Shown: in pieces, positions 27,696-35,811 of the stretch
How the letters are laid out: each line of letters begins with the position of its first letter
Position numbering within the stretch: position 1 is the stretch's first letter
Notes under the pieces: model-generated
What the model was told of the DNA's origin: nothing
What the model saw: the letters and a program-made list of their open reading frames with translations, nothing else
Database searches by the model: none
Translations under genes and position numbers: made by a program
Origin: DASVWZ01 sp963708575
Lineage (GTDB): Bacteria; Acidobacteriota; Terriglobia; Terriglobales; Acidobacteriaceae
Direction of reading: 5' to 3'
Assembly: GCA_963708575.1 (NCBI GenBank)
Contig: CAVPTB010000007.1
Coordinates: 1,364,001 to 1,428,000, forward strand
Length of the DNA stretch: 64,000 bases

Positions 27696-28274
27696 ATGGT
27701 CCCAATCCTTTCGCCGCCGATGAGCGGCCACGTGGACAGTCAGTTCCGGAAAGATCCCAGCGGACGCCTCGTCTTTCTGCCGTTCGGATCCAGAGGGAAA
27801 GCCTACTTCGTTGACTCGCAATCAGACGAAGAAAATATCAAATCGTTCTTGAAGAAGTATCGGACCCGCACTGCCCTCATCCATATAGTGATCTCTCCCA
27901 TCATCTATGGTTCCGGCGCGATCATGTTGTCCTTTGCCCCCAGAATTCCATTACATGACAAGCTCGAGATCTACATGGAGATTTGCGCGCTCCTCGTCTT
28001 GCTGATCGCCTATATTGGTTGGAGATCTTGGAGTCTTTATAAAGAAAAAATCGAGATATTGGTTGCGCCTTTGAACGAGGTGGGACCGGACGAGAGGAAG
28101 CAACTTCGGGAAATATCTTCTCCAGCCAGGCGCAGCCAACAAATCGCGCTGGCTTGTATGCTAGCCGCCCTCGTCCTCGCATGCGCCGCGATCATCGGCC
28201 TCACTCGATATTCTCGACCAAATCGAGACTGCCCGCCAAAGAGCGCATCAAGCAATTGGACGCCCCGACGCTGA
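27696..28274 (+). CDS. Hypothetical two-to-three-helix membrane protein
   Basis: 192 residues from the ATG at 27696, chosen for the GGAGG 8 nt upstream; an earlier in-frame start at 27648 has no such site. Three hydrophobic segments are visible (about residues 62-82, 90-108 and 150-172). The N-terminus is polar with an F-L-P-F-G-S-R-G-K-A-Y motif resembling the short beta segment seen in some uncharacterised acidobacterial membrane proteins. I do not recognise the family. It stands alone between the divergent zinc-ribbon gene and rpsO. Confidence 0.6.
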   Translation: MVPILSPPMSGHVDSQFRKDPSGRLVFLPFGSRGKAYFVDSQSDEENIKSFLKKYRTRTALIHIVISPIIYGSGAIMLSFAPRIPLHDKLEIYMEICALLVLLIAYIGWRSWSLYKEKIEILVAPLNEVGPDERKQLREISSPARRSQQIALACMLAALVLACAAIIGLTRYSRPNRDCPPKSASSNWTPRR

Positions 28275-28507
28275 ACGTGGATGCAGTCGTGATTGGAAAC
28301 CTATGCGGCGCAAGACAACCAGGCGGGAAGACTTTGATCCATCGGCATAAAGTTACGTAACTGCGGACCCTCGCTCGCGAAAGCAGCATGCCCCGATCCG
28401 ACTGGGTAGCCGACTAGCCACTCCGCCTTTACACTCCAGCGAGCAGCATGGTAACCTTGAAAACGTTACAAACGACAATTGAATAGAGACAGGAGTGCAC
28501 CAGGTTA

Positions 28508-28774
28508 GTGCTAGCCAGAGAGCAAAAAAAGTCCCTCATCGATCAATACGGTACGCATGCTACCGATACCGGTAGTCCCGAAGTACAGATTGCGTTATTG
28601 AGCGAACGCATTGGTCAATTGACGGAGCACTTCAAATCGCACCAGAAGGATCACGGGTCGCGCCGCGGTCTTCTTATGTTGGTGAGCAAGCGGCGTCGTT
28701 TGCTCGACTACCTCAAGACGTACGATTCCGATCGCTACAAAACCGTCGTGCAGAAACTCGGCCTCCGTAAGTAA
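28508..28774 (+). CDS. rpsO: 30S ribosomal protein S15
   Basis: 88 residues including the start, full length for S15. The sequence shows the family core: DTGSPEVQIALLSERI, LTEHFKSHQKDHGSRRGLL and LVSKRRRLLDYLK, the last binding the 16S central domain. The start is GTG, with AGGAG 12 nt upstream, somewhat far. It precedes pnp by 209 bp, the classical rpsO-pnp order. S15 is an early-binding protein of the small-subunit platform. Confidence 0.98.
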   Translation: MLAREQKKSLIDQYGTHATDTGSPEVQIALLSERIGQLTEHFKSHQKDHGSRRGLLMLVSKRRRLLDYLKTYDSDRYKTVVQKLGLRK

Positions 28775-28829
28775 GGCCTGCCTCGTTCTTCAACGACGCA
28801 TTCTCGCTCGCAGGTATCGGAAATTTGTC

Positions 28830-28848
28830 AGCCGTCGTGAGGACGGCT
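28830..28848 (+). promoter_or_regulatory. Intercistronic hairpin between rpsO and pnp
   Basis: AGCCGTC and GACGGCT form a perfect 7-bp stem with a GTGAG loop. There is no T-run after it, so it is not a strong terminator. In other bacteria an RNA stem here is an RNase III processing site used in pnp autoregulation; the same role is possible. Confidence 0.4.
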
Positions 28849-28983
28849 CGGGGCCCAACAGGGAAGCCGTAGACGGTGCGTTTCCGGATTTCCCCAATCA
28901 CAGACTGGCACTAGATCACCTATTGCAACTCGACCTCCAAGATCGGCACCTTCTGTGCCCTCCTGCCCACAAGGAAATAACTC

Positions 28984-31410
28984 ATGAAACATGAAGTATC
29001 AGTTGAACTCTCCGGCGGTAAGCGAATCTCCTTTGAAACCGGAAAATTAGCCAAGCAGGCCCACGGCGCTACCGTCGTGCGCATTGGCGATAACGTCGTT
29101 CTGGCCACCGCCGTCGCCAATCCCGACCCCCGCGAAGGCATCGATTTCTTTCCTCTCACGGTCGACTACCGCGAGTACACCTACGCTGGCGGACGTATTC
29201 CTGGCGGGTTCATCAAGCGCGAAGGCCGGCCCAGTGAGCGTGAGATTCTCACCAGCCGCCAGATCGATCGTCCTATTCGCCCGCTGTTTCCGGACGGCTT
29301 CCGTTGCGAAACCCAGGTGATTGCATTTGTCCTCTCCGCTGACACGGAAAATGATCCCGACGTAGCAGCTATCAACGGAGCCTCGTGCTCCCTAACCATC
29401 TCCGACATCCCATTCCAGGGCCCGGTCGGCGCTGTCCGCGTCGGACAGGTTAACGGCCAGTTCATCGTGAACCCTACGTACAGCGAAATGCGCGACAGCC
29501 TGCTGAACATCATGGTCGTCGGCACGGCCGACGGCATCGTGATGATCGAGTCCGGAGCGAAGGAAGTAAGCGAAGAGACGGTGGTTGACGCTATAGAGTT
29601 CGGTCACAACGAGATCAAGAAGATTTGTACCGCTATCAACCAATTACGCGAAAAAGCCGGCAAGCCCAAGCGTGCAGTGACCCCGCCCGAGTTTGATCAG
29701 GCGTACTACAACGATCTGCAGAAGAAAGTGGGCGCGGATCTTATCGATCGCCTCGATACCGAGAAGCACCCCAAGGCAGAGAGTTACGCCTTGGTTAAAG
29801 AACTGAAAAAGAGCCTGATGGCAGCTATTCCGGAAGACGATGAAGAGGCCCAGGCCAAGCTTAAGACATATTACGAGACGCTCCGCGAACGCATCTTCCG
29901 CGAGCAGGTGTTGAAGCAGAAGCGGCGTCCGGATGGACGCGCTTTCGATAAGATCCGCGATATCTGGATCGAAGTCGGCGTCCTGCCCCGCACTCACGGC
30001 TCCGCCATTTTTACCCGCGGCGAAACCCAGGCGCTGGTTACAACCACGCTCGGTACAAGCGACGATATGCAACGTCTCGAGGTCTTCGAAGGCGAAGCCA
30101 AGAAGCGCTTCATGCTGCACTACAACTTCCCGCCGTTTTCCGTTGGAGAAGTCCAATTCCTACGAGGAGCGGGACGGCGCGAGATCGGCCACGGAGCTTT
30201 GGCAGAGCGCGCGGTTGCGACCATGCTACCCGACGAGGATAACTGGCCGTATGCGATGCGAGTCGTCTCCGACATTTTGGAGTCGAACGGATCTTCGTCA
30301 ATGGCAACCGTCTGCGGTGCCTCGCTGTCTCTCATGGACGCAGGCGTTCCCCTGAAGTCGCCGGTCGCCGGCGTAGCCATGGGATTGGTGAAAGAAGGCG
30401 ATGATTACGCCATCCTGACCGACATTGCGGGAGCCGAAGATCACTACGGCGATATGGACTTCAAAGTTGCCGGAACCAAGGATGGAATTACTGCCCTGCA
30501 GATGGACATCAAGGTGGGCGGCATCACAGCGCAGATCATGCGTGAGGCGTTGGCCCAGGCGAAGCGGGGTCGTCTGTTTATTCTCGACAAAATGGTTGAG
30601 GCGATCTCGGTTCCACGCGAGAAGGTCTCGGCATTCGCACCCAGGATTTACACCCTGCAGATTCCCGTTGATAAGATTCGCGACGTCATCGGGCCCGGCG
30701 GGAAGATGATTCGTTCCATCATCGAGCAGACTGGCGTGAAGATTGACGTTGAAGATTCCGGCAAGGTCAACGTTGCTTCCAACGACGAAACCTCCGCGAA
30801 CAAAGCGTTGCAGATCATTCGTGATCTGACAGCGAGCGCTGAAGTGGGGAAGACCTACCTCGGCAAAGTCACGCGGCTTGCAGACTTCGGTGCATTCGTC
30901 GAAATCATTCCCGGCACGGATGGCCTGCTGCACATCAGTGAAGTCGCCGAACATCGCATCAAAGATGTGCGCGACGAACTGAAAGAAGGCGACCAGGTGC
31001 TAGTGAAAGTGCTGGCCGTCGAAGGCAATCGCATCAAGTTGTCACGCAAGGCCATTCTGAAGGAGCAGCGCGCCAAGATGGGTGGTGGCGAGGCGCCACC
31101 GTCGGCGGAAGGTGGGCAGGAAGCTCATAGCGAGGTTGCGGCTCCGCGCGAACCTTCCTTGACCATCGAAGGTGGCGGCGACTTCGAAGAAGCCGACGCT
31201 GAACCCAACTTCAATCGAGATGAACCCCAGCCCGTGAGCAGCACCGGCGGCGGCGACCGTCCTCCAGATCGTGGTGGACGCGGCGGCCGTCCCGGCGGTG
31301 GAGGCCGTCCAGGTGGCGGAGGCCGACGTCATGGTCGCGGTCCTCGCGGCGGAGGTGGCGGTGGTGGTCGCTCCGGCGGCGGACATGGCGGCGGAGGCGG
31401 TCGGCACTAA
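28984..31410 (+). CDS. pnp: Polyribonucleotide nucleotidyltransferase (PNPase)
   Basis: 808 residues against about 700 for most relatives. Two RNase PH-like domains (residues about 5-230 and 320-540) flank the helical domain. They are followed by a KH domain (IRDVIGPGGKMIRSI) and an S1 domain (GKTYLGKVTRLADFGAFVEI...LLHISEV). The catalytic segment of the second PH domain (EDHYGDMDFKVAGT) is intact. It degrades RNA 3'-5' phosphorolytically and can add tails. Beyond the S1 domain lies an extra tail of about 100 residues: first acidic, then strongly Gly/Arg-rich with RGG-like motifs. AAGGAAATAACTC precedes the ATG. A terminator follows. Confidence 0.98.
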   Translation: MKHEVSVELSGGKRISFETGKLAKQAHGATVVRIGDNVVLATAVANPDPREGIDFFPLTVDYREYTYAGGRIPGGFIKREGRPSEREILTSRQIDRPIRPLFPDGFRCETQVIAFVLSADTENDPDVAAINGASCSLTISDIPFQGPVGAVRVGQVNGQFIVNPTYSEMRDSLLNIMVVGTADGIVMIESGAKEVSEETVVDAIEFGHNEIKKICTAINQLREKAGKPKRAVTPPEFDQAYYNDLQKKVGADLIDRLDTEKHPKAESYALVKELKKSLMAAIPEDDEEAQAKLKTYYETLRERIFREQVLKQKRRPDGRAFDKIRDIWIEVGVLPRTHGSAIFTRGETQALVTTTLGTSDDMQRLEVFEGEAKKRFMLHYNFPPFSVGEVQFLRGAGRREIGHGALAERAVATMLPDEDNWPYAMRVVSDILESNGSSSMATVCGASLSLMDAGVPLKSPVAGVAMGLVKEGDDYAILTDIAGAEDHYGDMDFKVAGTKDGITALQMDIKVGGITAQIMREALAQAKRGRLFILDKMVEAISVPREKVSAFAPRIYTLQIPVDKIRDVIGPGGKMIRSIIEQTGVKIDVEDSGKVNVASNDETSANKALQIIRDLTASAEVGKTYLGKVTRLADFGAFVEIIPGTDGLLHISEVAEHRIKDVRDELKEGDQVLVKVLAVEGNRIKLSRKAILKEQRAKMGGGEAPPSAEGGQEAHSEVAAPREPSLTIEGGGDFEEADAEPNFNRDEPQPVSSTGGGDRPPDRGGRGGRPGGGGRPGGGGRRHGRGPRGGGGGGGRSGGGHGGGGGRH

Positions 31411-31714
31411 GCTGCTCCGTGAATCTTTGACTGGGCTCACATTCATAAATTGGTTGGCCGCACTTAACGGTGCGGCCTTTTTTACTGCCCCAACACTTGC
31501 TTTCATTTCACGCTACTTTATGGTTTGCTAACAATCCGGCAAGAATTATTTTTCCTGATCGATAATTTACGCCGCCGGCGTGTGAATGTTTTCCTTGTTA
31601 GGAAACCAAGCCTCCACATCGTCTTAACAGCAAACGCCCAGCAAATAGCCGAGACGCTACCAACTTGCGTGCGTTCCGCCACAGCTGTCCAAACTTTTTT
31701 AGGAGAATAGTCGC
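31411..31714. other. 304-bp intergenic region between pnp and the next gene
   Basis: It holds the pnp terminator near its left end and AT-rich sequence further right. AGGAG at 31701-31705 serves the downstream TTG start. I see no convincing -35/-10 pair and no RNA gene. Confidence 0.6.
31456..31483 (+). terminator. Rho-independent terminator of pnp
   Basis: GGCCGCAC (31456-31463) and GTGCGGCC (31470-31477) form a perfect 8-bp stem with a 6-nt loop, followed by six T residues. Confidence 0.92.
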
Positions 31715-32833
31715 TTGACTCTCGCACAACGAAAGACAGTTTTATTCATCGCCGGATTGGTCGTTGCCTGTGGAATGGTTGCGGGAACCGCTTCCGCTCA
31801 ATATAGTTCCGCGGTTCGGCCACGTTACGAAGCTTACGGACCACACTCGTATTTTGCTGTCGCTTCATCTTCATCGAAATTGGCGCAGTGGAACGGTAGT
31901 TTCACCGACCTGACCCACGTGAAACGGACCTTCACCATGGTAGGCGCGGACCCGAGCAAGTCGAACGCAACCACGACGATTCCCGTGGTCATCGTTCCCA
32001 TCAAGATGGTTTATGGTCCGAGCAACGGCAACAAGACTTTCGATCCCACAAAGAACAAGTTCCCCGATGGGCAAACCATTCTGCAGACGGTGCTGGCGTC
32101 CCCGCTATTTCAGGCGGCTATCGACTTCAAGCAGGGCGGCACTGACCTTGGCAAAAGCCAATACATCGATGCCTTTCAGCGCGCCAATTTCTGGGGAAAG
32201 AATGTCAGCAAGAATACGAAGTATCATGTGCTGCTCGGCAAGCCTGTGGTACTCCCGGCGGAGACCATCAAGGTCAGCAGTTCGCAGGGATCGGTGAAGG
32301 TGAATCCCATCAGCGGCCATGGATTGGTAGGAATATTCGATGCCAACACCATGGATCAAACGCTCCAGGGGTACATGAACAAGCTGAAACAAATTCAGCC
32401 CAACGTTCTTCCGTTGTTTGTCACGTACGACATTTACCTGGCTGATAGTTTTGGTTGCTGCATTGGTGGATATCACGGAGCGGTGTCAGGGCCTCCCAAT
32501 GGACAGACCTATTCGTATACGACAGTGGTCGACCAGGGGACGAATGAATTCGCGCAAGATATCTCGGCGATGTCTCACGAATTGGGAGAGTGGATGGACA
32601 ACCCGTTCTTCGGCACCAACACCGTGGGATGCCAAGACAACAGCCAGTTGGAGGTGGGAGATCCGCTGGAAAATAACCCGAATTTCGGAGCTTTTCCTTA
32701 CAAGATTGGAAAATTCACCTATAACTTGCAGTCGTTGGTGTTTCTGGACTATTTCGGAGCGTCGCCAAAAACCGACCTGCACAAATGGCTGAGTTTTCAG
32801 AATGACAAAAAGACTGTCTGTCCTGGGCAGTAA
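31715..32833 (+). CDS. Secreted protein of unknown function with an HExxE motif
   Basis: 372 residues. The start is TTG, supported by AGGAG 9 nt upstream and by the signal peptide that directly follows (RKTVLFIAGLVVACGMVAGTA, cleavage near Ala28). The mature protein is beta-rich and shows a conserved-looking block, QDISAMSHELGEWMDNPF, with His288-Glu289-x2-Glu292. A nearby CCIGGYHG segment offers more potential metal ligands. The motif is reminiscent of zinc peptidase helices, but the second His of HExxH is Glu, so protease activity is uncertain. It has its own terminator. I cannot name a family. Confidence 0.72.
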   Translation: MTLAQRKTVLFIAGLVVACGMVAGTASAQYSSAVRPRYEAYGPHSYFAVASSSSKLAQWNGSFTDLTHVKRTFTMVGADPSKSNATTTIPVVIVPIKMVYGPSNGNKTFDPTKNKFPDGQTILQTVLASPLFQAAIDFKQGGTDLGKSQYIDAFQRANFWGKNVSKNTKYHVLLGKPVVLPAETIKVSSSQGSVKVNPISGHGLVGIFDANTMDQTLQGYMNKLKQIQPNVLPLFVTYDIYLADSFGCCIGGYHGAVSGPPNGQTYSYTTVVDQGTNEFAQDISAMSHELGEWMDNPFFGTNTVGCQDNSQLEVGDPLENNPNFGAFPYKIGKFTYNLQSLVFLDYFGASPKTDLHKWLSFQNDKKTVCPGQ

Positions 32834-32847
32834 GGGTGTTGAGCTTT

Positions 32848-32879
32848 GGGCCGCGATGGGAAACCGCGGCCCGTTTTTT
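32848..32879 (+). terminator. Rho-independent terminator after the HExxE secreted protein
   Basis: GGGCCGCG (32848-32855) pairs perfectly with CGCGGCCC (32865-32872) across a 9-nt loop, followed by G and six T residues. Confidence 0.92.
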
Positions 32880-33042
32880 CGTAATGTCAGCTTCGCATTC
32901 CAACCCAGTACGCAAATTCTGCTCGACCCGGAAAGATGGTTGACTTGCGAATAGAGTTTCGCCCCTACAGTAATTCGCGTATTCTCCCCCCTTTATCGCT
33001 TGATCCCCCTTAGTGTCTCCGGCTTCAAAGTAAAGGGAACAA

Positions 33043-33058
33043 AGGAACGACCGTTCCT
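33043..33058. promoter_or_regulatory. Palindrome, candidate activator site for the sigma-54 promoter
   Basis: AGGAACG and CGTTCCT are perfect 7-bp inverted arms separated by AC. The centre is about 67 bp before the predicted transcription start, rather close for an enhancer-binding protein, but it is the only strong dyad here. Confidence 0.4.
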
Positions 33059-33090
33059 GCTCTGCATTTATTGTCACTGAGCAGTTGGGA

Positions 33091-33106
33091 TGGCACAACG
33101 GTTGCA
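33091..33106 (+). promoter_or_regulatory. Sigma-54 (RpoN) promoter
   Basis: TGGCAC-N5-TTGCA matches the -24/-12 consensus, with GG and GC exactly 10 nt apart. Transcription would start near 33117, about 31 nt before the ATG at 33148. Confidence 0.82.
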
Positions 33107-33147
33107 ATTGTCTGATCGCGAAATCGCGAACTCTTACGGAGGAATGG

Positions 33148-33555
33148 ATGAACGATAATTCTCGCAGCATCTCGCGCCTACTTACTTTGGGCGCACTCGC
33201 CGGAATCATGACTTGCGGTATTCAACTGCACGCTCAGCAGGGAAGTATGCCGTCGCAAGCTCCCGGACAACCGTCGCAGGCTCAGCCAGGACAAACGCCC
33301 GATCAGGGACAAATGGCACCGGGCAGTCAATCTGGGCAGATGTCCCCCGGCGCTGACGCGAGCGCTCCCGCTCCTGCCGGTCAGATGATCATGGGCACCG
33401 TGGTTAAAACGGGCGACAAATATCAACTGAAGGACGACACCAGCGGTACCACCTACGATCTCGATCACCAAAGCGAAGTTGCCAAGTTCGAGGGCAAGAA
33501 AGTTCGGGTTCGCGGAGTCGTCGACCCCGCGACCAAAACTATTCACTTGCAGTAA
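33148..33555 (+). CDS. Small secreted protein with Pro/Gln-rich linker and DUF5818-like C-terminal domain
   Basis: 135 residues from the ATG at 33148 (GGAGG 5 nt upstream). A signal peptide (hydrophobic 10-25, cleavage around HAQ) is followed by a low-complexity Pro/Gln/Gly/Met-rich stretch (about 30-75). A compact C-terminal domain comes next (MGTVVKTGDKYQLKDDTSGTT in general form, then KFEGKKVRVRGVVD). The domain looks like a small OB-like beta-barrel found in acidobacterial secreted proteins; the DUF5818 label is from memory. The only unusual point is the sigma-54 promoter just upstream. Role unknown. Confidence 0.75.
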   Translation: MNDNSRSISRLLTLGALAGIMTCGIQLHAQQGSMPSQAPGQPSQAQPGQTPDQGQMAPGSQSGQMSPGADASAPAPAGQMIMGTVVKTGDKYQLKDDTSGTTYDLDHQSEVAKFEGKKVRVRGVVDPATKTIHLQ

Positions 33556-33693
33556 CTCCGTTCGAGGCGGAGAACCTGGCCCTCGGAACATACTCTAGTG
33601 TGTTCCGGGGGCTTCTCTCGTTCCACGCATTTCACGCGCGCCGCATCCTCTTGCGAGTTCCACCTCGCCTAATTTCTTCGACGTAGCTTCGAT

Positions 33694-34059
33694 TCACTTG
33701 ATCGAAAAGAGATACGCTGCCATATCCCGACTATCGTGTTCGTTGACATTCAGGTTAGGCATTTTGGTTCCAGGCTTCACGTGCGAGGGATTTTGCAGCC
33801 ACTTCATCAGGTTGTTGGGCGTATTCGATTCCGCTCCTAGAAAGGTTTTCTGTCGAGACCAATGTGCCAATGTCGGAGCTGAATTGCCGTCGCCTTTGGG
33901 CACACCAGGAATCGTGTGACAGGAAATACAAGAATGTTGGGCCAAAGCGTGGAGACCTGCCACGGGATCTCCGCCCGTCAAGCGAGCGCCTTGTGCGAAA
34001 TCGAAATCGCGAAACCAACTGCATCCCCCAAAAACCAGCAGCGAAGGAAGCAGACACAA
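33694..34059 (-). CDS. Small class I cytochrome c lipoprotein-like
   Basis: 121 residues when started at the TTG (34059). This leaves a hydrophobic segment with LVFGGC as lipobox but no positive N-terminal residues. Earlier non-standard codons (CTG at 34083, ATT at 34098) would add an R-x-x-x-x-K stretch and make a better signal peptide, so the true start is unsure. One haem is bound at Cys44-x2-Cys47-His48 in HSCISCH, and a likely distal Met lies in KPGTKMPNL. This fits a single-haem electron carrier tethered outside the cytoplasm. It is convergent with the small secreted gene. No oxidase is adjacent. Confidence 0.8.
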   Translation of the reverse strand: MCLLPSLLVFGGCSWFRDFDFAQGARLTGGDPVAGLHALAQHSCISCHTIPGVPKGDGNSAPTLAHWSRQKTFLGAESNTPNNLMKWLQNPSHVKPGTKMPNLNVNEHDSRDMAAYLFSIK

Positions 34060-34173
34060 CCCGATTTTGATGGCTTGTCTCAGAGGGAAGTCGGCAATTC
34101 AAACGGATTTCACGCCATATACAAACTAGCTGCCGCGTATCGGGCGGTCTGTGATTGCGGTCACCAAAACAAA

Positions 34174-34202
34174 TCGGCAGCCTTAGTGATTTAGGCTGCC
34201 GA
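34174..34202 (-). terminator. Terminator of the YXWGXW-repeat gene
   Basis: A 10-bp stem (34174-34183 with 34193-34202) with a 9-nt loop. On the minus strand it is followed by TTTGTTTT, and it sits 22 bp past the stop codon of the adjacent gene. Confidence 0.75.
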
Positions 34203-34224
34203 ATGCTTTCAGCGTTTAAACGCT

Positions 34225-35532
34225 CTACGGTCGATGCGGTTCCTCAGAGCGTCCCTCCGGGTGAGGGGCGGATTCCTTCGGCGCAGCTTCGCGCGGAGCA
34301 CTTTCCCGCGGAGCCGATTGTCGCGGGGCAGCATCTCGCGGAGGAGTCTGAGATCGCGGTGCGTTCTCTTGACGCGGAGCGGCTTCCTGTCGGGGAGCGT
34401 TCTCTGGCCGGGAAGAAGGTTCGGATCGCGGGCTTGCTTCCGGCCGAGGAGTGCTTTCCGGGCGCGGCGCTGCGCCGCGTGTCACGTCGTTTCCTGAACC
34501 GTTTTCAGGACGAGGAGTGTTCTGCGGGCGGGGAACCTCCGCTTGATTGTTGCCTGGGCGAGGGGCAACGGCACCGTTCGGCCGCGAAGTCTCGTTGCTA
34601 TTCGCATTGCCAGGCCGCGGGACATCGTTGTTGCCGGGTCGCGGAACGTTGTTATTTTCCGGACGCGGCGGAGCGGCGTCACGCGCCGCTGGCGAGTTCG
34701 GCGTCGCGGTCGGGCGTCCATTATTCGCAGGTGGGCGCGGTACTTCTCGAGGGTTGTTTGCCGCCGGCGAAGGCGCGCGATTTGCGCTTTCTGGCGCTTT
34801 GTACGGTGCTCCAGGCCGGCTGGCCGATTCGACTCCCGGACCTCGGAAGTCCGCTGGTTTTGCTGTCGCCGCTATTGGAGGCTTACCCTGGTTTACGGAC
34901 GCGCGTAGCTCGGGATTCGACCGCGCCATCTGCTCGTGTTGAAGCTGGTTCGAAGTTGGCGCGATATGCTTCTCGCGAGCCGCCGCATCTTCCTGCGGCG
35001 TCGGCCGGGACTCAATTCCGCCTTGACCACCGTTGTAGCTCACGCGATTCTCGGTGACATTGTTGACCACGGTCTTGTTGTAAACGTTCGTGATATTCGT
35101 GACATTGGTCACGTTAGTGACGCTGCGGTTATAGTAGAAGTCCCGCCCTCTCCACTCGCCGCCTTCAAAGCCGTGGCCGAAGTATCCGTAGCCGTAGTTA
35201 ATGCCGCCATAAAAGCCTACGACTGGGCCCCAATAACCACCGTGCCACAAGTAGGCGTCACCGCCCCATCCCCACCATCCGGGCGTCCACAGATATCCCG
35301 GTTGCGGTGCCATGACCCACGTTCCCGGCACCCAGAAGTAGCCATCCGGTCCATAAGCCCAATAGCCGGGTGTCCAGATGTAGCCTGGTTCCGGACATGG
35401 TGGTTGAGAGTACACCGGTAACGCCGGCGGTCCAAAACCCACCGAGATCACGACCTGAGCGGGCGCTGCCGCAGCCATAGCTGTTACTACCAAAGCCAGT
35501 AGCAGTAAACGAATGCCGATTTTTATATTCAT
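34225..35532 (-). CDS. Secreted YXWGXW-repeat protein with long disordered Pro/Arg tail
   Basis: 435 residues from the ATG at 35532, which begins a clear signal peptide; an upstream in-frame start at 35622 would put 30 charged residues before it. The first ~100 mature residues contain tandem aromatic repeats (PGYIWTPGYWAYGPDGYFWVPGTWV pattern in part, each with W-x-P-G-x-W) of the YXWGXW/WXXGXW type. They are followed by a Tyr/Gly-rich stretch, a TNVTNVTN-type segment and a disordered tail of about 230 residues dominated by P, R, N, A and E. Such proteins are common in Acidobacteriota and are thought to be envelope-associated; no enzymatic activity is suggested. A terminator follows. Confidence 0.82.
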   Translation of the reverse strand: MNIKIGIRLLLLALVVTAMAAAAPAQVVISVGFGPPALPVYSQPPCPEPGYIWTPGYWAYGPDGYFWVPGTWVMAPQPGYLWTPGWWGWGGDAYLWHGGYWGPVVGFYGGINYGYGYFGHGFEGGEWRGRDFYYNRSVTNVTNVTNITNVYNKTVVNNVTENRVSYNGGQGGIESRPTPQEDAAAREKHIAPTSNQLQHEQMARSNPELRASVNQGKPPIAATAKPADFRGPGVESASRPGAPYKAPESANRAPSPAANNPREVPRPPANNGRPTATPNSPAARDAAPPRPENNNVPRPGNNDVPRPGNANSNETSRPNGAVAPRPGNNQAEVPRPQNTPRPENGSGNDVTRGAAPRPESTPRPEASPRSEPSSRPENAPRQEAAPRQENAPRSQTPPRDAAPRQSAPRESAPREAAPKESAPHPEGRSEEPHRP

Positions 35533-35811
35533 AGTTTTCCTTTTCTTCTGCGGAGCCTGGCTTCCCGATTCCGCAATCACTGACGACTTCGCCAGCGCAC
35601 TTTGTAGCCAAGTTTCTCTCATGTATACAAACGCGGTGGTTAGAGAGATGTTGCGGGGAACCGAGTTGCTCGAGCCTTGCCATCGCTAAAGCCCTTGTAT
35701 TCCTGTCAGAAAGCGCTAAACAGCAAATGAGACGGTAGTTTGAAGTTCGCAGGCAACCATTTATGGAAGAGAATTTTCTGTGATTACGGTCAGTATGTTT
35801 AAATCGGTGCG

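Larger units (their letters stand above)
32834..33147. other. 314-bp intergenic region with terminator and sigma-54 promoter
   Basis: From left to right: the terminator of the preceding gene, a palindrome AGGAACG-AC-CGTTCCT at 33043-33058, a sigma-54 promoter at 33091-33106 and GGAGG at 33138-33142. No gene is apparent in it. Confidence 0.7.

Noticed and set aside
28275..28507. tRNA or leader RNA before rpsO
   Set aside because: No cloverleaf or T-loop sequence. A TTGAAA at 28457 with a poor -10 is not convincing as a promoter.
33581..33610. Terminator between the convergent small secreted and cytochrome genes
   Set aside because: CGGAACA/TGTTCCG can pair, but no T-run follows on either strand and the loop is long; too weak to list.
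34155..35057. A 300-residue plus-strand frame opposite the YXWGXW gene
   Set aside because: It is the complement of the low-complexity Pro/Arg region and shows no signal peptide, domain or Shine-Dalgarno. The minus-strand protein has a clear signal peptide and repeats.
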